Below are positions 35,001 through 42,699 of a stretch of DNA of 64,000 nucleotides, in pieces. The DNA is from JAOUGY01 sp963792365 (GTDB lineage Bacteria; Actinomycetota; Acidimicrobiia; Spongiisociales; ZC4RG35), in the NCBI GenBank assembly GCA_963792365.1, contig CAWBVW010000005.1, forward strand, positions 682,001-746,000, written 5' to 3'. The number at the start of each line of letters is the position of its first letter. The stretch's first letter is position 1. The notes beneath the pieces were generated by a model. That model was not told the origin of the DNA and made no database searches. It saw nothing but the letters and a program-made list of their open reading frames with translations. Made by a program: the position numbers and the translations under genes.

Positions 35001-36567
35001 ACTGCAACGGCCGGTCGTAGAAGTCGGCTCGCATCGTGGCCACGACCCGTACGGTGCGGTTGACGTCAGTCTCGACGGCGGCCAGGGCGTCGAGGAACCG
35101 CAACCGCGTGTCCTCGTCGGTGAGGTGGGTGAACAGCTCCTCGAACTGGTCGACGACGAGCAGCAGCCCGGTGCCGACGGGGACGAGGTCTCGCACCACC
35201 TCGTGGAGCTGGCCGCTTCCGGTCCGAAGACTCTCGACTGCGGCGACCGGGGACGAGACCGCCACCCGCTCGAGGGCCTCCGCCAGGGCATCGAATGGGC
35301 GTGAGCCGGGGAACATGTCGGTCACCAGCCACGACTCCGAGCCTTCGATCGCCCCGAGTCGCAGCGCTGGCACCAGGCCGGCGCGGACCACCGACGACTT
35401 GCCGATGCCAGACGGCCCGACGACGAGGGTAAGTCGGTTCGTGGATACGGCTCCAATCAGTTCGTCGACGAGCTGCGACCTCCCGAAGAAGTCCCCGGCA
35501 TCGGCCTCCTTGAACGCCGCCAGCCCCTTGTAGGGGTTCCGCACCTCGGTCCGGTCGGCGGGAGTCGTAGGCTCGCTGGGGGAAGACGCGGCCAGGTCGT
35601 CGAGGAAGTGCTCGACGCTGCGATGACGCTGGTCAGGGTCGGGGTGGGTGGCCCTGGCGATCACACGATCCAGCGATCCCCCCAGGCTCGGCAACCCGCG
35701 ATCCGCCGGGAGCGCCGAGCCCGAGAGCAGCTCGGCTGCCAGAACGCCGAGCGCGTAGATGTCGCCGGGCACGTCGGGGATTCCCATGATCCGTTCGGGG
35801 GCGGTATAGGCATCGGGTTCGAAGGCGACCAGGTCGTAGAGGATCGCCGCCAAACCCAGATCGGTGAGATAGGGATGTCCGGCGTCGTCCAAGAGCACGT
35901 TCTCGGGTCGGACACGACCGTGGGCGAGACCATGGTCGTGGGCAATGGCCAATGCCGCTCCGATGTGATCGAGCACGTCCCTGGCATCGTGGCTCGACAG
36001 CCCGAAGCGCATCCGGGTTCGGAGGTCCCCCCCAACGAAGAGCCTCGAGACCAGGCATGCGGTGTCCGGTTCACGCCAGTAGTCGATCATGGGAGCCAGG
36101 TGCGGGTGCTCTGTCGCCGCCACCCTCTGCGCCTCGGCCTCGAACCGGCGGATGAACCTCGCGTCTCCGACCAGGTCGCGACGGATGGTCCGGACCGCCA
36201 CCTCGCGACCGAGCGCACGCTGATACGCCCGATGAACGGTGCCGGACGCTCCCGTTCCCAGTTCCTCACGCAGTTCGTAGCCGGCGACAGCGGCCGGAGC
36301 CGCCAGCTCCGGCAGCGGGGGCGGCAGCCGATCGACCGCCAGGGGCGGGAACGCCGTCGCGTGGCCATCGAGCAGAAGTTGGTGGATCACGAGGTCGGCA
36401 TCGATCCCGGAGATCCGGTGAGGTCCGAGCGAGCGTGACGCCCAGCCCGACGTGGTACCGGCCGATAGATCGGCGTGAGCCTCAGGCGACAGCAACGCCT
36501 GGCCGGGGTTGGCGACGGCGGCAAGACGGAGCGCGGCGCACGAGAGGTGGTCCAACCATCGTGTCAT
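32050..36567 (-). CDS. pseudokinase-nSTAND-WD40 regulator, main reading frame
   Basis: A 1505-residue open frame, and the 3' part of a larger gene that begins near 37616. In order: the tail of a cyclase-like domain ('LAAVANPGQALLSPEAHADL', residues 15-34), a kinase fold (about 92-350), an nSTAND1 NTPase (about 355-760) with 'GPSGIGKSS' and 'LLLVVDQFEELFTHL', one membrane helix ('SLSAALALSLAMGAVAF', about 800), and a WD40-like propeller with repeated 'VSPDG' motifs to the end. The kinase lacks catalysis: VAVK Lys is Arg ('EVAVRTI'), HRD is 'HGRVRPEN', while 'DLGLA' and 'APER' remain. Its first residues (MTRWLDHL) are probably an artefact of a frameshift near 36535. Confidence 0.85.
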   Translation of the reverse strand: MTRWLDHLSCAALRLAAVANPGQALLSPEAHADLSAGTTSGWASRSLGPHRISGIDADLVIHQLLLDGHATAFPPLAVDRLPPPLPELAAPAAVAGYELREELGTGASGTVHRAYQRALGREVAVRTIRRDLVGDARFIRRFEAEAQRVAATEHPHLAPMIDYWREPDTACLVSRLFVGGDLRTRMRFGLSSHDARDVLDHIGAALAIAHDHGLAHGRVRPENVLLDDAGHPYLTDLGLAAILYDLVAFEPDAYTAPERIMGIPDVPGDIYALGVLAAELLSGSALPADRGLPSLGGSLDRVIARATHPDPDQRHRSVEHFLDDLAASSPSEPTTPADRTEVRNPYKGLAAFKEADAGDFFGRSQLVDELIGAVSTNRLTLVVGPSGIGKSSVVRAGLVPALRLGAIEGSESWLVTDMFPGSRPFDALAEALERVAVSSPVAAVESLRTGSGQLHEVVRDLVPVGTGLLLVVDQFEELFTHLTDEDTRLRFLDALAAVETDVNRTVRVVATMRADFYDRPLQYSRFGELVSPRTVAVPAPSREDLEEIIRGPAARVGLPITDGLVDALIDDADREPGALPLLQHALTEFFDEREANLLDVRQYRESGGLAGSIGRRGEHLYLGFSPDERHYIGEMFLRLVTVDEDTEDTRRRVRRSEVEAIAAPPGLLDRVLEAFDRHRLLVFDRDPVTRGPTVEVAHEALIREWDRLRSWIDGARDDLLMRRRVEIATRDWLESGSDPSYLLSGGRLESAERWRDESGMDVGSDQTAFVSASRRLEEERLRRRRQGRRRVITSLSAALALSLAMGAVAFDQSLSAQEEALTAQSQDLSTKALAAIGEDPDLSILLALEAYETAESLNLPRVPGHVMEALQVATQSSRLVARLPDGRFSVAVSPDGSQVALDDPVEKSIVHVYRTDSFEEVRSFDTGAPIGGMRYTPAGELAVTYADNWGDVEDQSVFDGMPLVRLFDGAGRAVGDSSARCCAYDVQFSPDGVHFLAWAFDADTETERVTLGTFDEVLAADLSRGTFAPDGSKVFVSQPGEPFLREVRVDDLEEIGRLETPESDGGRVSVSPDGERVAVIDGVTRRALVIRTSDGEVLQELSSPGIQNVSFTAGGEYLITQGNDESVSLLDAEGYRVDLPGHVSGAWASASSPDGTLLFVPTLGGATMVWDITGDGPGILGNLPMPGLFRDSVPTLDGRHVGLVIEGEAGLAFEVFDLERGSMTGGPTELPANGLVGLDSSGMPSVGNGTTFIDDARCEQLWRVGGHPRSVVKLSGPAVSNSCSVDPEVIVMAAATGDEVARLPYPAGSWIGLGPVGTRSESLFALNHGTAFIELRNLETGEIVATLADAIVPFRPVFSADGEVLVFGSQSGIVSIVDVQNAIAVDDSGIAVEASRGPAGYVSVGERLVASGHSGQALKVWSRHDGTAWFELPVDTTNRAFSVFSPGDRYLYHEDGPLGDSILRRVPLRADELVQLARSRLTRDFTVEECERFLYDTQCSVYAEE

Positions 36568-37093
36568 CGCCTACTTCGACGTCACCGACGTCGATCGCCA
36601 GTCGGAACGGCTCCGGTGCGAGACGAGACACCGCCTCCAACGCAGACGACACCGACGGGAACGCGGCGATGGCAGCGGAGCCGCGAACATCGACCAGGGC
36701 ACCACCGCCGTCAGAGGCGACCGACGACAGGATCGCATCCCGGCGATCGAGTGCCTCGTCGCGTTCCGCAACGCCGGAGAAGGAGAGGTCGATCTCGGCG
36801 GCAATGATGGCCCGACGCTCGATCCGCGCCTTGACGCGGACCTCCAGCTTGGGATCCTGGGTGAGGATGGCCTCTTCGAGGTCACGAAGTTCGGGGGACG
36901 GGTCGATTCCGAGCTCCTCGGCGAGCACGGTCCGGGTCCGGCCGAACGCCCTGAGCGCCTCACTCTGTCGACCCGAGCGATACAGGGCGAGCATATGGAG
37001 TCCACGCAGCCGCTCGCGGCAGCGGAAACTCCTCGGTGAGCGCCTCGAGCTCGCCGACGAGGTCGTTGTGGCGTCCGACGGCCAGGTCCGCAT
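36482..37093 (-). pseudogene. middle fragment of the giant regulator: BTAD end plus cyclase-like domain
   Basis: This frame continues the SARP fragment after an extra base at 37018/37019. From about 37017 it reads 'RERLRGLHMLALYRSGRQSE' and 'LAEELGIDPSPELRDLE', the C-terminal part of a bacterial transcriptional activation domain. A degenerate nucleotide-cyclase-like stretch then reads 'IIAAEIDLSFSG' and 'FRLAIDVGDVEVGDDTMVG'. It leaves homology at 'PPLVRRAP' where a second extra base (G36535/36536) shifts the frame into the 32050-36567 frame. Codons upstream of 37017 in this frame are not homologous. Confidence 0.75.
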
Positions 37094-37616
37094 CGATGCG
37101 GGCTTCGAGCGCCGCCAGCCTCAATTCCTCGAGGCGAGAGATCTCAGCAGACAAGACACCGCGATCCTCGACATCGGCATACGGATGGCCATGCCAGAGG
37201 GCCAAGGACTCACGAAACACCGTCGCCGATCTTGCAGGATCGACATCGCTGAAATCGCGTCCTTCTCGGTAGAGGCGCTCGAATTCGACTGCATCGATCG
37301 AGTCCGCTGCGAGCACGTAGCCGTCGCCGGAACGGGTGATCGCATCGCCAACCTGCGCACGGAGATTCGACACATACGTGTGGATGGTGCGCTTCGACCC
37401 CGGCGTCGCCTCGTCACCGTACAGACCATCGATCAAGGAGCCGATCGAGACGGGTGTGCCCGCCGAAGCGATGAGGAGGGCCAGGACAGTTCGCTGTTTC
37501 GGACCCCCGAGCGCCAGCGTGGCCCCTCCCTGGAGCGCCTGAACCGGCCCGAGCACACGGAACTCCACGGAAGAACCGTACGCTTCCAGGTCGATCGATG
37601 ACCGGGGAATTGTCAT
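36960..37616 (-). pseudogene. N-terminal SARP (OmpR-type HTH plus BTAD) fragment of the giant regulator
   Basis: From ATG 37616 it reads 'VEFRVLGPVQALQGGATLAL' at residues 17-36, then 'GGPKQRTVLALLIASAG', 'LIDGLYGDEATPGSKRTIHT' and 'YVSNLRAQVGDAI', the winged-helix DNA-binding domain of SARP/AfsR regulators, followed by a BTAD start ('FERLYREGRDF', 'LRLAALEARIDADLAVGRH'). Homology stops at 'EALTEEFPL' (about 37020). Removing one base at 37018/37019 and one at 36535/36536 joins it to the downstream frames, giving 1855 codons from 37616 to 32050. A GTG at 37568 is an alternative start. AGGAG lies 17 bases upstream of the ATG, rather far. Confidence 0.85.
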
Positions 37617-37694
37617 CGGCTGATCATCGGCGGCTCCTGTCAAGAACCTGCAAAGACCGGCGGTGGATATCTCCGCCCCCGGTCTCTGCAGATG

Positions 37695-37865
37695 TCATCT
37701 CGCCGTCCTGAGTCGAATTCGGGCGAGCCTGGGGAAGCGTGCGAGCAGCGCGTCTCGGTGCGCTTCCTCTGGAGCATCGTGTTTCGGGATGCGCACCCGT
37801 CCGGCCTCCCTCTTCAGATCGTCGATCCGTTCCTTGGTCATCTGGTACTTGATCATCGGATGCAT
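37695..37865 (-). CDS. small protein, 56 residues
   Basis: A 56-residue, Arg/Lys-rich helical protein beginning 'MHPMIKYQMTKERIDDLKRE'. It has an AGGAG ribosome-binding site at 37872-37876, six bases before the ATG at 37865 and immediately after the stop of the next small gene. The sequence 'MTKERIDDLKREA' resembles short cytoplasmic proteins common in actinobacteria with no known role. It is 78 bases upstream of the SARP start and may be co-transcribed with it. Confidence 0.6.
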   Translation of the reverse strand: MHPMIKYQMTKERIDDLKREAGRVRIPKHDAPEEAHRDALLARFPRLARIRLRTAR

Positions 37866-37877
37866 CTCCAACTCCTC

Positions 37878-38096
37878 TCAGCACGACGAGACGGTGAGCG
37901 ACGGGCGGCATGCGGATGGTGTGACCGATGCCTCGTTGAGAATCGCTTCGACGTCGTAGACAGGGAGACGTTCCACGATGTGCCGGGAATACCCCTGATC
38001 CACGGCCTGATCGACCTGCGTCGCCGGGGCGGTGAATCCACCGGCGAGCGCCAGGATCACGGTCAGCGCCTTGATCTCGAGATGGCGAATGTGCAT
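37878..38096 (-). CDS. small protein with N-terminal hydrophobic segment, 72 residues
   Basis: A 72-residue protein with ATG 38096 preceded by a strong AAGGAGG site (38104-38110), the best Shine-Dalgarno in this area. The start reads 'MHIRHLEIKALTVILALAGG', a signal-peptide-like or anchor segment, and the rest is polar with two Cys near the end. No family is recognised. It is followed after 12 bases by another small gene and then the SARP regulator on the same strand. Confidence 0.6.
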   Translation of the reverse strand: MHIRHLEIKALTVILALAGGFTAPATQVDQAVDQGYSRHIVERLPVYDVEAILNEASVTPSACRPSLTVSSC

Positions 38097-38216
38097 GACG
38101 GTGCCTCCTTCTCTCCGTCACACCGGTCGGTGCGACAGGGACACCGTCGGACACGGCGGCCAAAGAAGGCTCCAAAAGCTGTCAACGAATGGTCAAACCC
38201 AACCGGGGGCCGATCC

Positions 38217-39518
38217 TTACGCCGGCGGTGGCCGCTCGTAGACGACCCCGAGTGGGCTCTTCCACACATGGGTTCCGTCTGACCGACGCGTGTGTCGCCA
38301 GTCGAACCGGTGCCTGATCACATGGTGATGACGACAGAGAGCCACCAGTTGATCGACGTGGGTCTCGCCACCCTCAGCCACCGGGATTCGGTGATCGAGG
38401 TCGCAAGAACGGGCGGGCGTCCGGCATCCGGGAAACACACAGGTGGCATCGCGCGCCTCGACCTGTCGCCGGAGCGTCGCGTTCGGCCGGCGCCGGGTGG
38501 TTCCGGTGTGGACCGGATCGCCAGCATGATCGGTGAGCGTGTAGCGCCATTGCGGGCCGAACCGCTCGGCCGTCTGTCGGGCAATGTCGGCAACCACCGG
38601 ACCGAAACCGCCGAGCTCGGCAGACCTGTCCTCGAGATTGACGAGCGTGGCAAGGTCGACGCGGATGTCGATGGTTCCCCGCCGGCCGTACGAGTCGCCG
38701 CCTTCGAGGAGGTCGAGGAACACGTCCGCCCGCAATTGGTCGATGGTCCGCACTTCGTCGCCACCCGTGAGCGTCTGGGCAATCCCGGTGAGGCGGTCCA
38801 TGATCGCCGCAACACGATCTGGCGGAAGGTCCGAGCCGATCAGAGTGGCTGTGCCGTCTTCTGTGAGCTCTGCCGACACGCGCCGCTCGTCCACGGCCGA
38901 CCGATACCTCGATCGGGCGTCATCGGGATCGATGTCGATGCACAATCGGCGAATCAGCGCACGGAGCTGCCCCGTCGTCATCCGGGGTGCCAGCGGAAGG
39001 ACCTCGTCCACCACCACAGACGCACGCCCGGGGTCGAGATGAACCGTGCCGTCGACGATCACGCGGGCGCGCCGGAGGTCGATGACACCCGACCGCATCG
39101 CCTCAAGGACTCGAGGCAATCGATCGCGGAGCCGCCAGGCAAGCTCGAGATCGCTCTCTGCAGTCCTCCGGGTCGACACGAGGGCAGCCCGAATCTCGAC
39201 TGCTGCCGCACTGGCCGCCTCCATCACGTCACCGTCGGACAGCTTCTCGTACTCGTCGAAGATGGCGGCCATCACCTCGAAGAGCTGAGCCTGCGCTTCG
39301 GCGACGAATGACGCCCGGACCCGAAGTGCGTGGACCAGTTCTTCGGTAGTCGGTGGCGCCCACGTGGCTGGATCCTCGTAGAACTTCTTCGTCAGTGCGT
39401 AGATCGCATCGTCGTCGAGCTCGGTCCACTCCCAGGCCGACATCTCGTCCTCGAGTAGGCCGCCGTCGAAGACGTGGGCAGACTTGTGGTTCGAAGCGTC
39501 GCTTGCTGTATCGAACAT
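38217..39518 (-). CDS. DUF222/HNH endonuclease (13E12-like), SOS-controlled
   Basis: A 433-residue protein from ATG 39518: an N-terminal DUF222 region (about 70-300; 'LPRVLEAMRSGVIDLRRARV', 'LAPRMTTGQLRALIRR') and a C-terminal HNH nuclease domain with 'CVFPGCRTPARSCDLDHRIP' and 'LCRHHHVIRH', which gives zinc-type Cys/His ligands and the catalytic His. This matches the actinobacterial 13E12 repeat family. The start codon is embedded in a perfect LexA palindrome (39511-39526), so it is predicted to be DNA-damage induced. A later Met at codon 26 is an alternative start. Biological substrate unknown. Confidence 0.85.
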   Translation of the reverse strand: MFDTASDASNHKSAHVFDGGLLEDEMSAWEWTELDDDAIYALTKKFYEDPATWAPPTTEELVHALRVRASFVAEAQAQLFEVMAAIFDEYEKLSDGDVMEAASAAAVEIRAALVSTRRTAESDLELAWRLRDRLPRVLEAMRSGVIDLRRARVIVDGTVHLDPGRASVVVDEVLPLAPRMTTGQLRALIRRLCIDIDPDDARSRYRSAVDERRVSAELTEDGTATLIGSDLPPDRVAAIMDRLTGIAQTLTGGDEVRTIDQLRADVFLDLLEGGDSYGRRGTIDIRVDLATLVNLEDRSAELGGFGPVVADIARQTAERFGPQWRYTLTDHAGDPVHTGTTRRRPNATLRRQVEARDATCVFPGCRTPARSCDLDHRIPVAEGGETHVDQLVALCRHHHVIRHRFDWRHTRRSDGTHVWKSPLGVVYERPPPA

Positions 39519-39526
39519 ATGTTCGA
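39511..39526. promoter_or_regulatory. LexA (SOS) box overlapping the DUF222/HNH start
   Basis: TCGAACATATGTTCGA is a perfect 16-base palindrome matching the Gram-positive/actinobacterial LexA consensus (CGAAC-N4-GTTCG). On the minus strand its right half ATGTTCGA is also the first codons (Met-Phe-Asp) of the HNH gene. LexA bound here would block transcription initiation directly. Confidence 0.88.
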
Positions 39527-39615
39527 AGATACCGGCACCCTGTGACAGAAATGGTCGCAATCGACCTCGAACTCTCTCGTCTCCCAGAAGGATCTGCTGA
39601 CCGACCCGAGGAGTC

Positions 39616-41481
39616 TCAGCCTGTGTGTTCAGTTCCGACCAATGGCTCGTACACGGTGTTCCGGCGCATGGGGGTGCGACCGGCGGCAACGATGGCGGCT
39701 TCGAACTGAACCGGGGTCATCTCCTGGCCGTGGGCAGCACCAGCGGAGCGAGTGATGATCTCACCCATCAGCGTGCCGCCGAGGTCGTTGCAGCCGGCAT
39801 CGAGCAGCCGGGCGGCGCCGTCCATACCGAGCTTCACCCAAGAACCCTGGATGTTGGGAATCAGCCCGTCGAATGCGATTCGAGACACAGCATGGATCAG
39901 CACGACCTCGTCCCAGGTCGGTCCCGGCCGTGCCCTTCCTTGCAGGAAGATCGGTGAGCCCATGTGCACGAAGGACAGCGGCACCATCTCGGTGAAGCCA
40001 CCGGTCCGGCGTTGGATCCGGCGGATGACCTCCAGATGGTTGGCCCAGCTCCGCGGGTGGTCGATGTGGCCGAACATGATCGTGGCGGTCGAACCCATAC
40101 CCAGCTCGTGGGCCTTGATCATGACGTCTGCCCACTGCGAGGTACGGATCTTGTCGGGGCACAGATGCAGCCGGATATCGTCATCGAGGATCTCGGCGGC
40201 GGTGCCGGGAAGTGTCCCCAGCCCGGCGTCTCGAAGGCGCTCGAGAAACGCGTCGACCGAGATGCCGAGCGTCTCAGCGCCCTGCCACACCTCGAGCGGT
40301 GTGAACCCGTGGATGTGCATGTTCGGCAACTGGGCCTTGATCGCCTCGACGACACCGACGTAGAAGTCGCCGGTGAACTCGGGGTGTATCCCGCCCTGGA
40401 GCGTCACCTCGGTGGCACCCTTCTCCCATGCCTCCTTCGACCATTGGACGATCTCGGGTATCCCCATGAGGTATGGATCGCCTCGGAGGTTGAGGCTTCG
40501 CGGGCCCTTCGAAAACGCGCAAAAGCCACACCTGAAGTAACACATGTTGGTGTAGTTGATGTTCCGATTCACGACGTAGGTGACTGTGTCACCCACCGCT
40601 TGTTCCCGGAGCCGATCGGCCGTGAAGGCGACAGCGTCGACTTGATCGCCGCGGGCACGGAACAGCTGTTCGACTTCGTCACGTGTCGGCGGGGTCCCGT
40701 CGAGAGAGCGCTCGAGGATCGGTCGGAGGGTCCCAGCGCCTTCGAGACCGGACGGTGCCACTCCCCCGACCCAGCCCGCGTCGGGCCATTCCGCGGAGAA
40801 CCGATTGACCGGGACGGGAGGCGCCTCGTCCATGCCCGGTGCCCAGGTATACCGGGGACGGGCCGAGCCGGAAGCATCGACCTGGGCCAGCCAGGCCGTG
40901 AACAGCGGCGCAGGAAGCCCGGCTCTGGCATCGTCGACCTCGACACCGATCGGCAGCGCCGTCCGTTCCACGAGCGGACGGTCGCCGAGCGCGTTGCGCA
41001 GCTCACCGATTCGCTCGACATCCCAGTCACGGAGCAAGAGATCCGCCGCACCTGCCCGAACTGCTGCGAGGGCCTGCTGGACATCGTCGACGAACACCGA
41101 CACGCCGACATCCAGCCCGGGGCGATCCAGGCGTTCGACAGCATCGGAAACGTTCGAGCGACCGGTCCTCAGGAAGGCGGCGTGACTGCGGGCCACGGCG
41201 TCGAGCACGGCATCGTGGTCGTCGCCATCGACCACCGTGATCCTCCAACCCGGTATCCCTCGTTTCAGCAGAGCGAGAGCGTCGGCGGGTTCCACCACCC
41301 ACGCCACAGGTACGGCGTCACCGACGCCGGCCGACACCACGAGCATCCTGGCGTCAGCGCCCGCCGCCACGGTGGCCGCATCGGGAACCGGCATCTCGAT
41401 GGCTGTGGTGCCCTCGCGTCGACGAGTCGACGCCTGGATCCGGTTGAGGGTCTCGGCGGGCCTCACCCGCAGGTACGTCAT
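39616..41481 (-). CDS. cofH: FO synthase subunit CofH with long N-terminal extension
   Basis: A 621-residue protein whose C-terminal half is CofH, the radical SAM enzyme that joins 5-amino-6-ribitylaminouracil with a tyrosine-derived unit for FO, the F420 chromophore. The cluster cysteines are in 'CYFRCGFCAFSKGP' (C314, C318, C321); 'EVTLQGGIHPEF', 'HIHGFTPLEV' and 'STATIMFGHIDHP' follow. Normal CofH has this cluster near residue 60-70, so about 240 extra residues precede it, including 'VSVFVDDVQQALAAVRAGAA', possibly a degenerate barrel domain. ATG 41481 lies 2 bases after the cofG stop, so the extension is very likely translated. Confidence 0.88.
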   Translation of the reverse strand: MTYLRVRPAETLNRIQASTRRREGTTAIEMPVPDAATVAAGADARMLVVSAGVGDAVPVAWVVEPADALALLKRGIPGWRITVVDGDDHDAVLDAVARSHAAFLRTGRSNVSDAVERLDRPGLDVGVSVFVDDVQQALAAVRAGAADLLLRDWDVERIGELRNALGDRPLVERTALPIGVEVDDARAGLPAPLFTAWLAQVDASGSARPRYTWAPGMDEAPPVPVNRFSAEWPDAGWVGGVAPSGLEGAGTLRPILERSLDGTPPTRDEVEQLFRARGDQVDAVAFTADRLREQAVGDTVTYVVNRNINYTNMCYFRCGFCAFSKGPRSLNLRGDPYLMGIPEIVQWSKEAWEKGATEVTLQGGIHPEFTGDFYVGVVEAIKAQLPNMHIHGFTPLEVWQGAETLGISVDAFLERLRDAGLGTLPGTAAEILDDDIRLHLCPDKIRTSQWADVMIKAHELGMGSTATIMFGHIDHPRSWANHLEVIRRIQRRTGGFTEMVPLSFVHMGSPIFLQGRARPGPTWDEVVLIHAVSRIAFDGLIPNIQGSWVKLGMDGAARLLDAGCNDLGGTLMGEIITRSAGAAHGQEMTPVQFEAAIVAAGRTPMRRNTVYEPLVGTEHTG

Positions 41482-41483
41482 GG

Positions 41484-42623
41484 TCACGGTGCTGTCTCCA
41501 TCTGTGGCGCAAGAGCGTATCCGCTGTCGTCGGTGGATCGAAGGGCTTTGGCGAGCACGACCGGATCGAGCCACTCGGCATCGATGTACTCGGGATAGAC
41601 CGGGAGCCTGGGCTTCAGCTCGAAACCGGCGGCTTCGGTTCGACGACCCAGTTCCTCGAGGTGGGGCCATGGAGCTTCGGGATTCACCCAGTCGATCGTC
41701 AGCGGAGACACTCCGCCCCAATCGTTGATGCCCGCATCAAGATAAACCTCGAACTGCTCGGTCAGATTCGGTGGAGCCTGCACGTTCATCTCCGGCCCGA
41801 GAAGCCACCGGGTCACGGCCACCACCCGGGCGAACCAGGATGGGATCGGCTCGGCGGATCGGCGCATCGGAGTGTCGGCCTTGGCCCGGAAGTTCTGGAC
41901 GATCACTTCCTGAACGTGTCCGTACCGAGCATGAAGCTCACCGATCGCCAGGATCGAGTCGACGATCTCGACGTTGTTCTCCCCCAGACCCGCCAGGATT
42001 CCGGTCGTGAAAGGAACCTTTTGGCGGCCGGCAGCGGCAATCGTCTCGAGGCGCAGCGAAGGGTCCTTGTCGGGAGCCTTGTGGTGCGGCATTCCCGGCT
42101 CCATCAGCCTCGGCGAGGCGTTCTCGAGCATCATCCCCATCGAGGGGTTGGACGGCCGCAGCGCCACATAATCGTCGTCGGACATCAGACCGGGATTGGC
42201 ATGCGGGAAGAGACCGGTCTCGGCGAACACCCGCTCGGACATCTCTCGGACATAGCCCATGGTGGTGGTGTGGCCGTGGGCCGCCAAGAAGTCTCGCGCC
42301 TGCGACCAGCGCGCCTCAGGCTTGTCCCCGAGGGTGAAGAGCGCCTCGGTGCAATGCTGTTCATCGCCAGCCTCGGCAACCGCCATCACCTCTTCGGGTT
42401 CCAGATACACACCGCCCGCACCGGGTGGCTTCGCAAACGTGCAATAGGTGCACACGTCCCGACACAAGGTGGTGAGCGGTATGAAGACCTTGCGGCTGTA
42501 CGTGACCACCCGGCCACGCCCCTCGTCGCGGAGCCACTGCGCTTCACCGAACAACGGCGCAGGATCGACTCGACCGTCCAGATAGGCGACGGCGAGGTCG
42601 GCATCCGGAGCAGGGTGGGTCAT
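41484..42623 (-). CDS. cofG: FO synthase subunit CofG
   Basis: A 379-residue radical SAM enzyme (7,8-didemethyl-8-hydroxy-5-deazariboflavin synthase). The iron-sulfur ligands are C54, C58 and C61 in 'TTLCRDVCTYCTF'. 'EALFTLGDKPEARW', 'SMGMMLENAS' and 'FTTGILAGLGEN' are CofG signatures. It acts with CofH, encoded 2 bases downstream. In mycobacteria the two are fused as FbiC; here they are separate but coupled. The product feeds F420-dependent oxidoreductases. Confidence 0.95.
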   Translation of the reverse strand: MTHPAPDADLAVAYLDGRVDPAPLFGEAQWLRDEGRGRVVTYSRKVFIPLTTLCRDVCTYCTFAKPPGAGGVYLEPEEVMAVAEAGDEQHCTEALFTLGDKPEARWSQARDFLAAHGHTTTMGYVREMSERVFAETGLFPHANPGLMSDDDYVALRPSNPSMGMMLENASPRLMEPGMPHHKAPDKDPSLRLETIAAAGRQKVPFTTGILAGLGENNVEIVDSILAIGELHARYGHVQEVIVQNFRAKADTPMRRSAEPIPSWFARVVAVTRWLLGPEMNVQAPPNLTEQFEVYLDAGINDWGGVSPLTIDWVNPEAPWPHLEELGRRTEAAGFELKPRLPVYPEYIDAEWLDPVVLAKALRSTDDSGYALAPQMETAP

Positions 42624-42699
42624 GGCGCGAAGCTACCAGGCGATGCCAACAACTCGGGCAGTTCGACGAGCTGTCACATCAGAGGCTTACTCTCGGCGC

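Noticed and set aside
33973..35304. Plus-strand 443-residue frame opposite the nSTAND region
   Set aside because: It mirrors the Asp/Glu/Arg-rich coding strand of the regulator and lacks any conserved domain.
32050..38096. nSTAND/WD40 gene as an Avs-like antiphage system
   Set aside because: The N-terminus is a SARP transcription activator rather than a nuclease, protease or membrane effector, and no defence genes flank it.
39964..41598. Plus-strand 544-residue frame opposite cofH
   Set aside because: Length results from high GC and codon bias on the opposite strand; radical SAM motifs on the minus strand identify the real gene.
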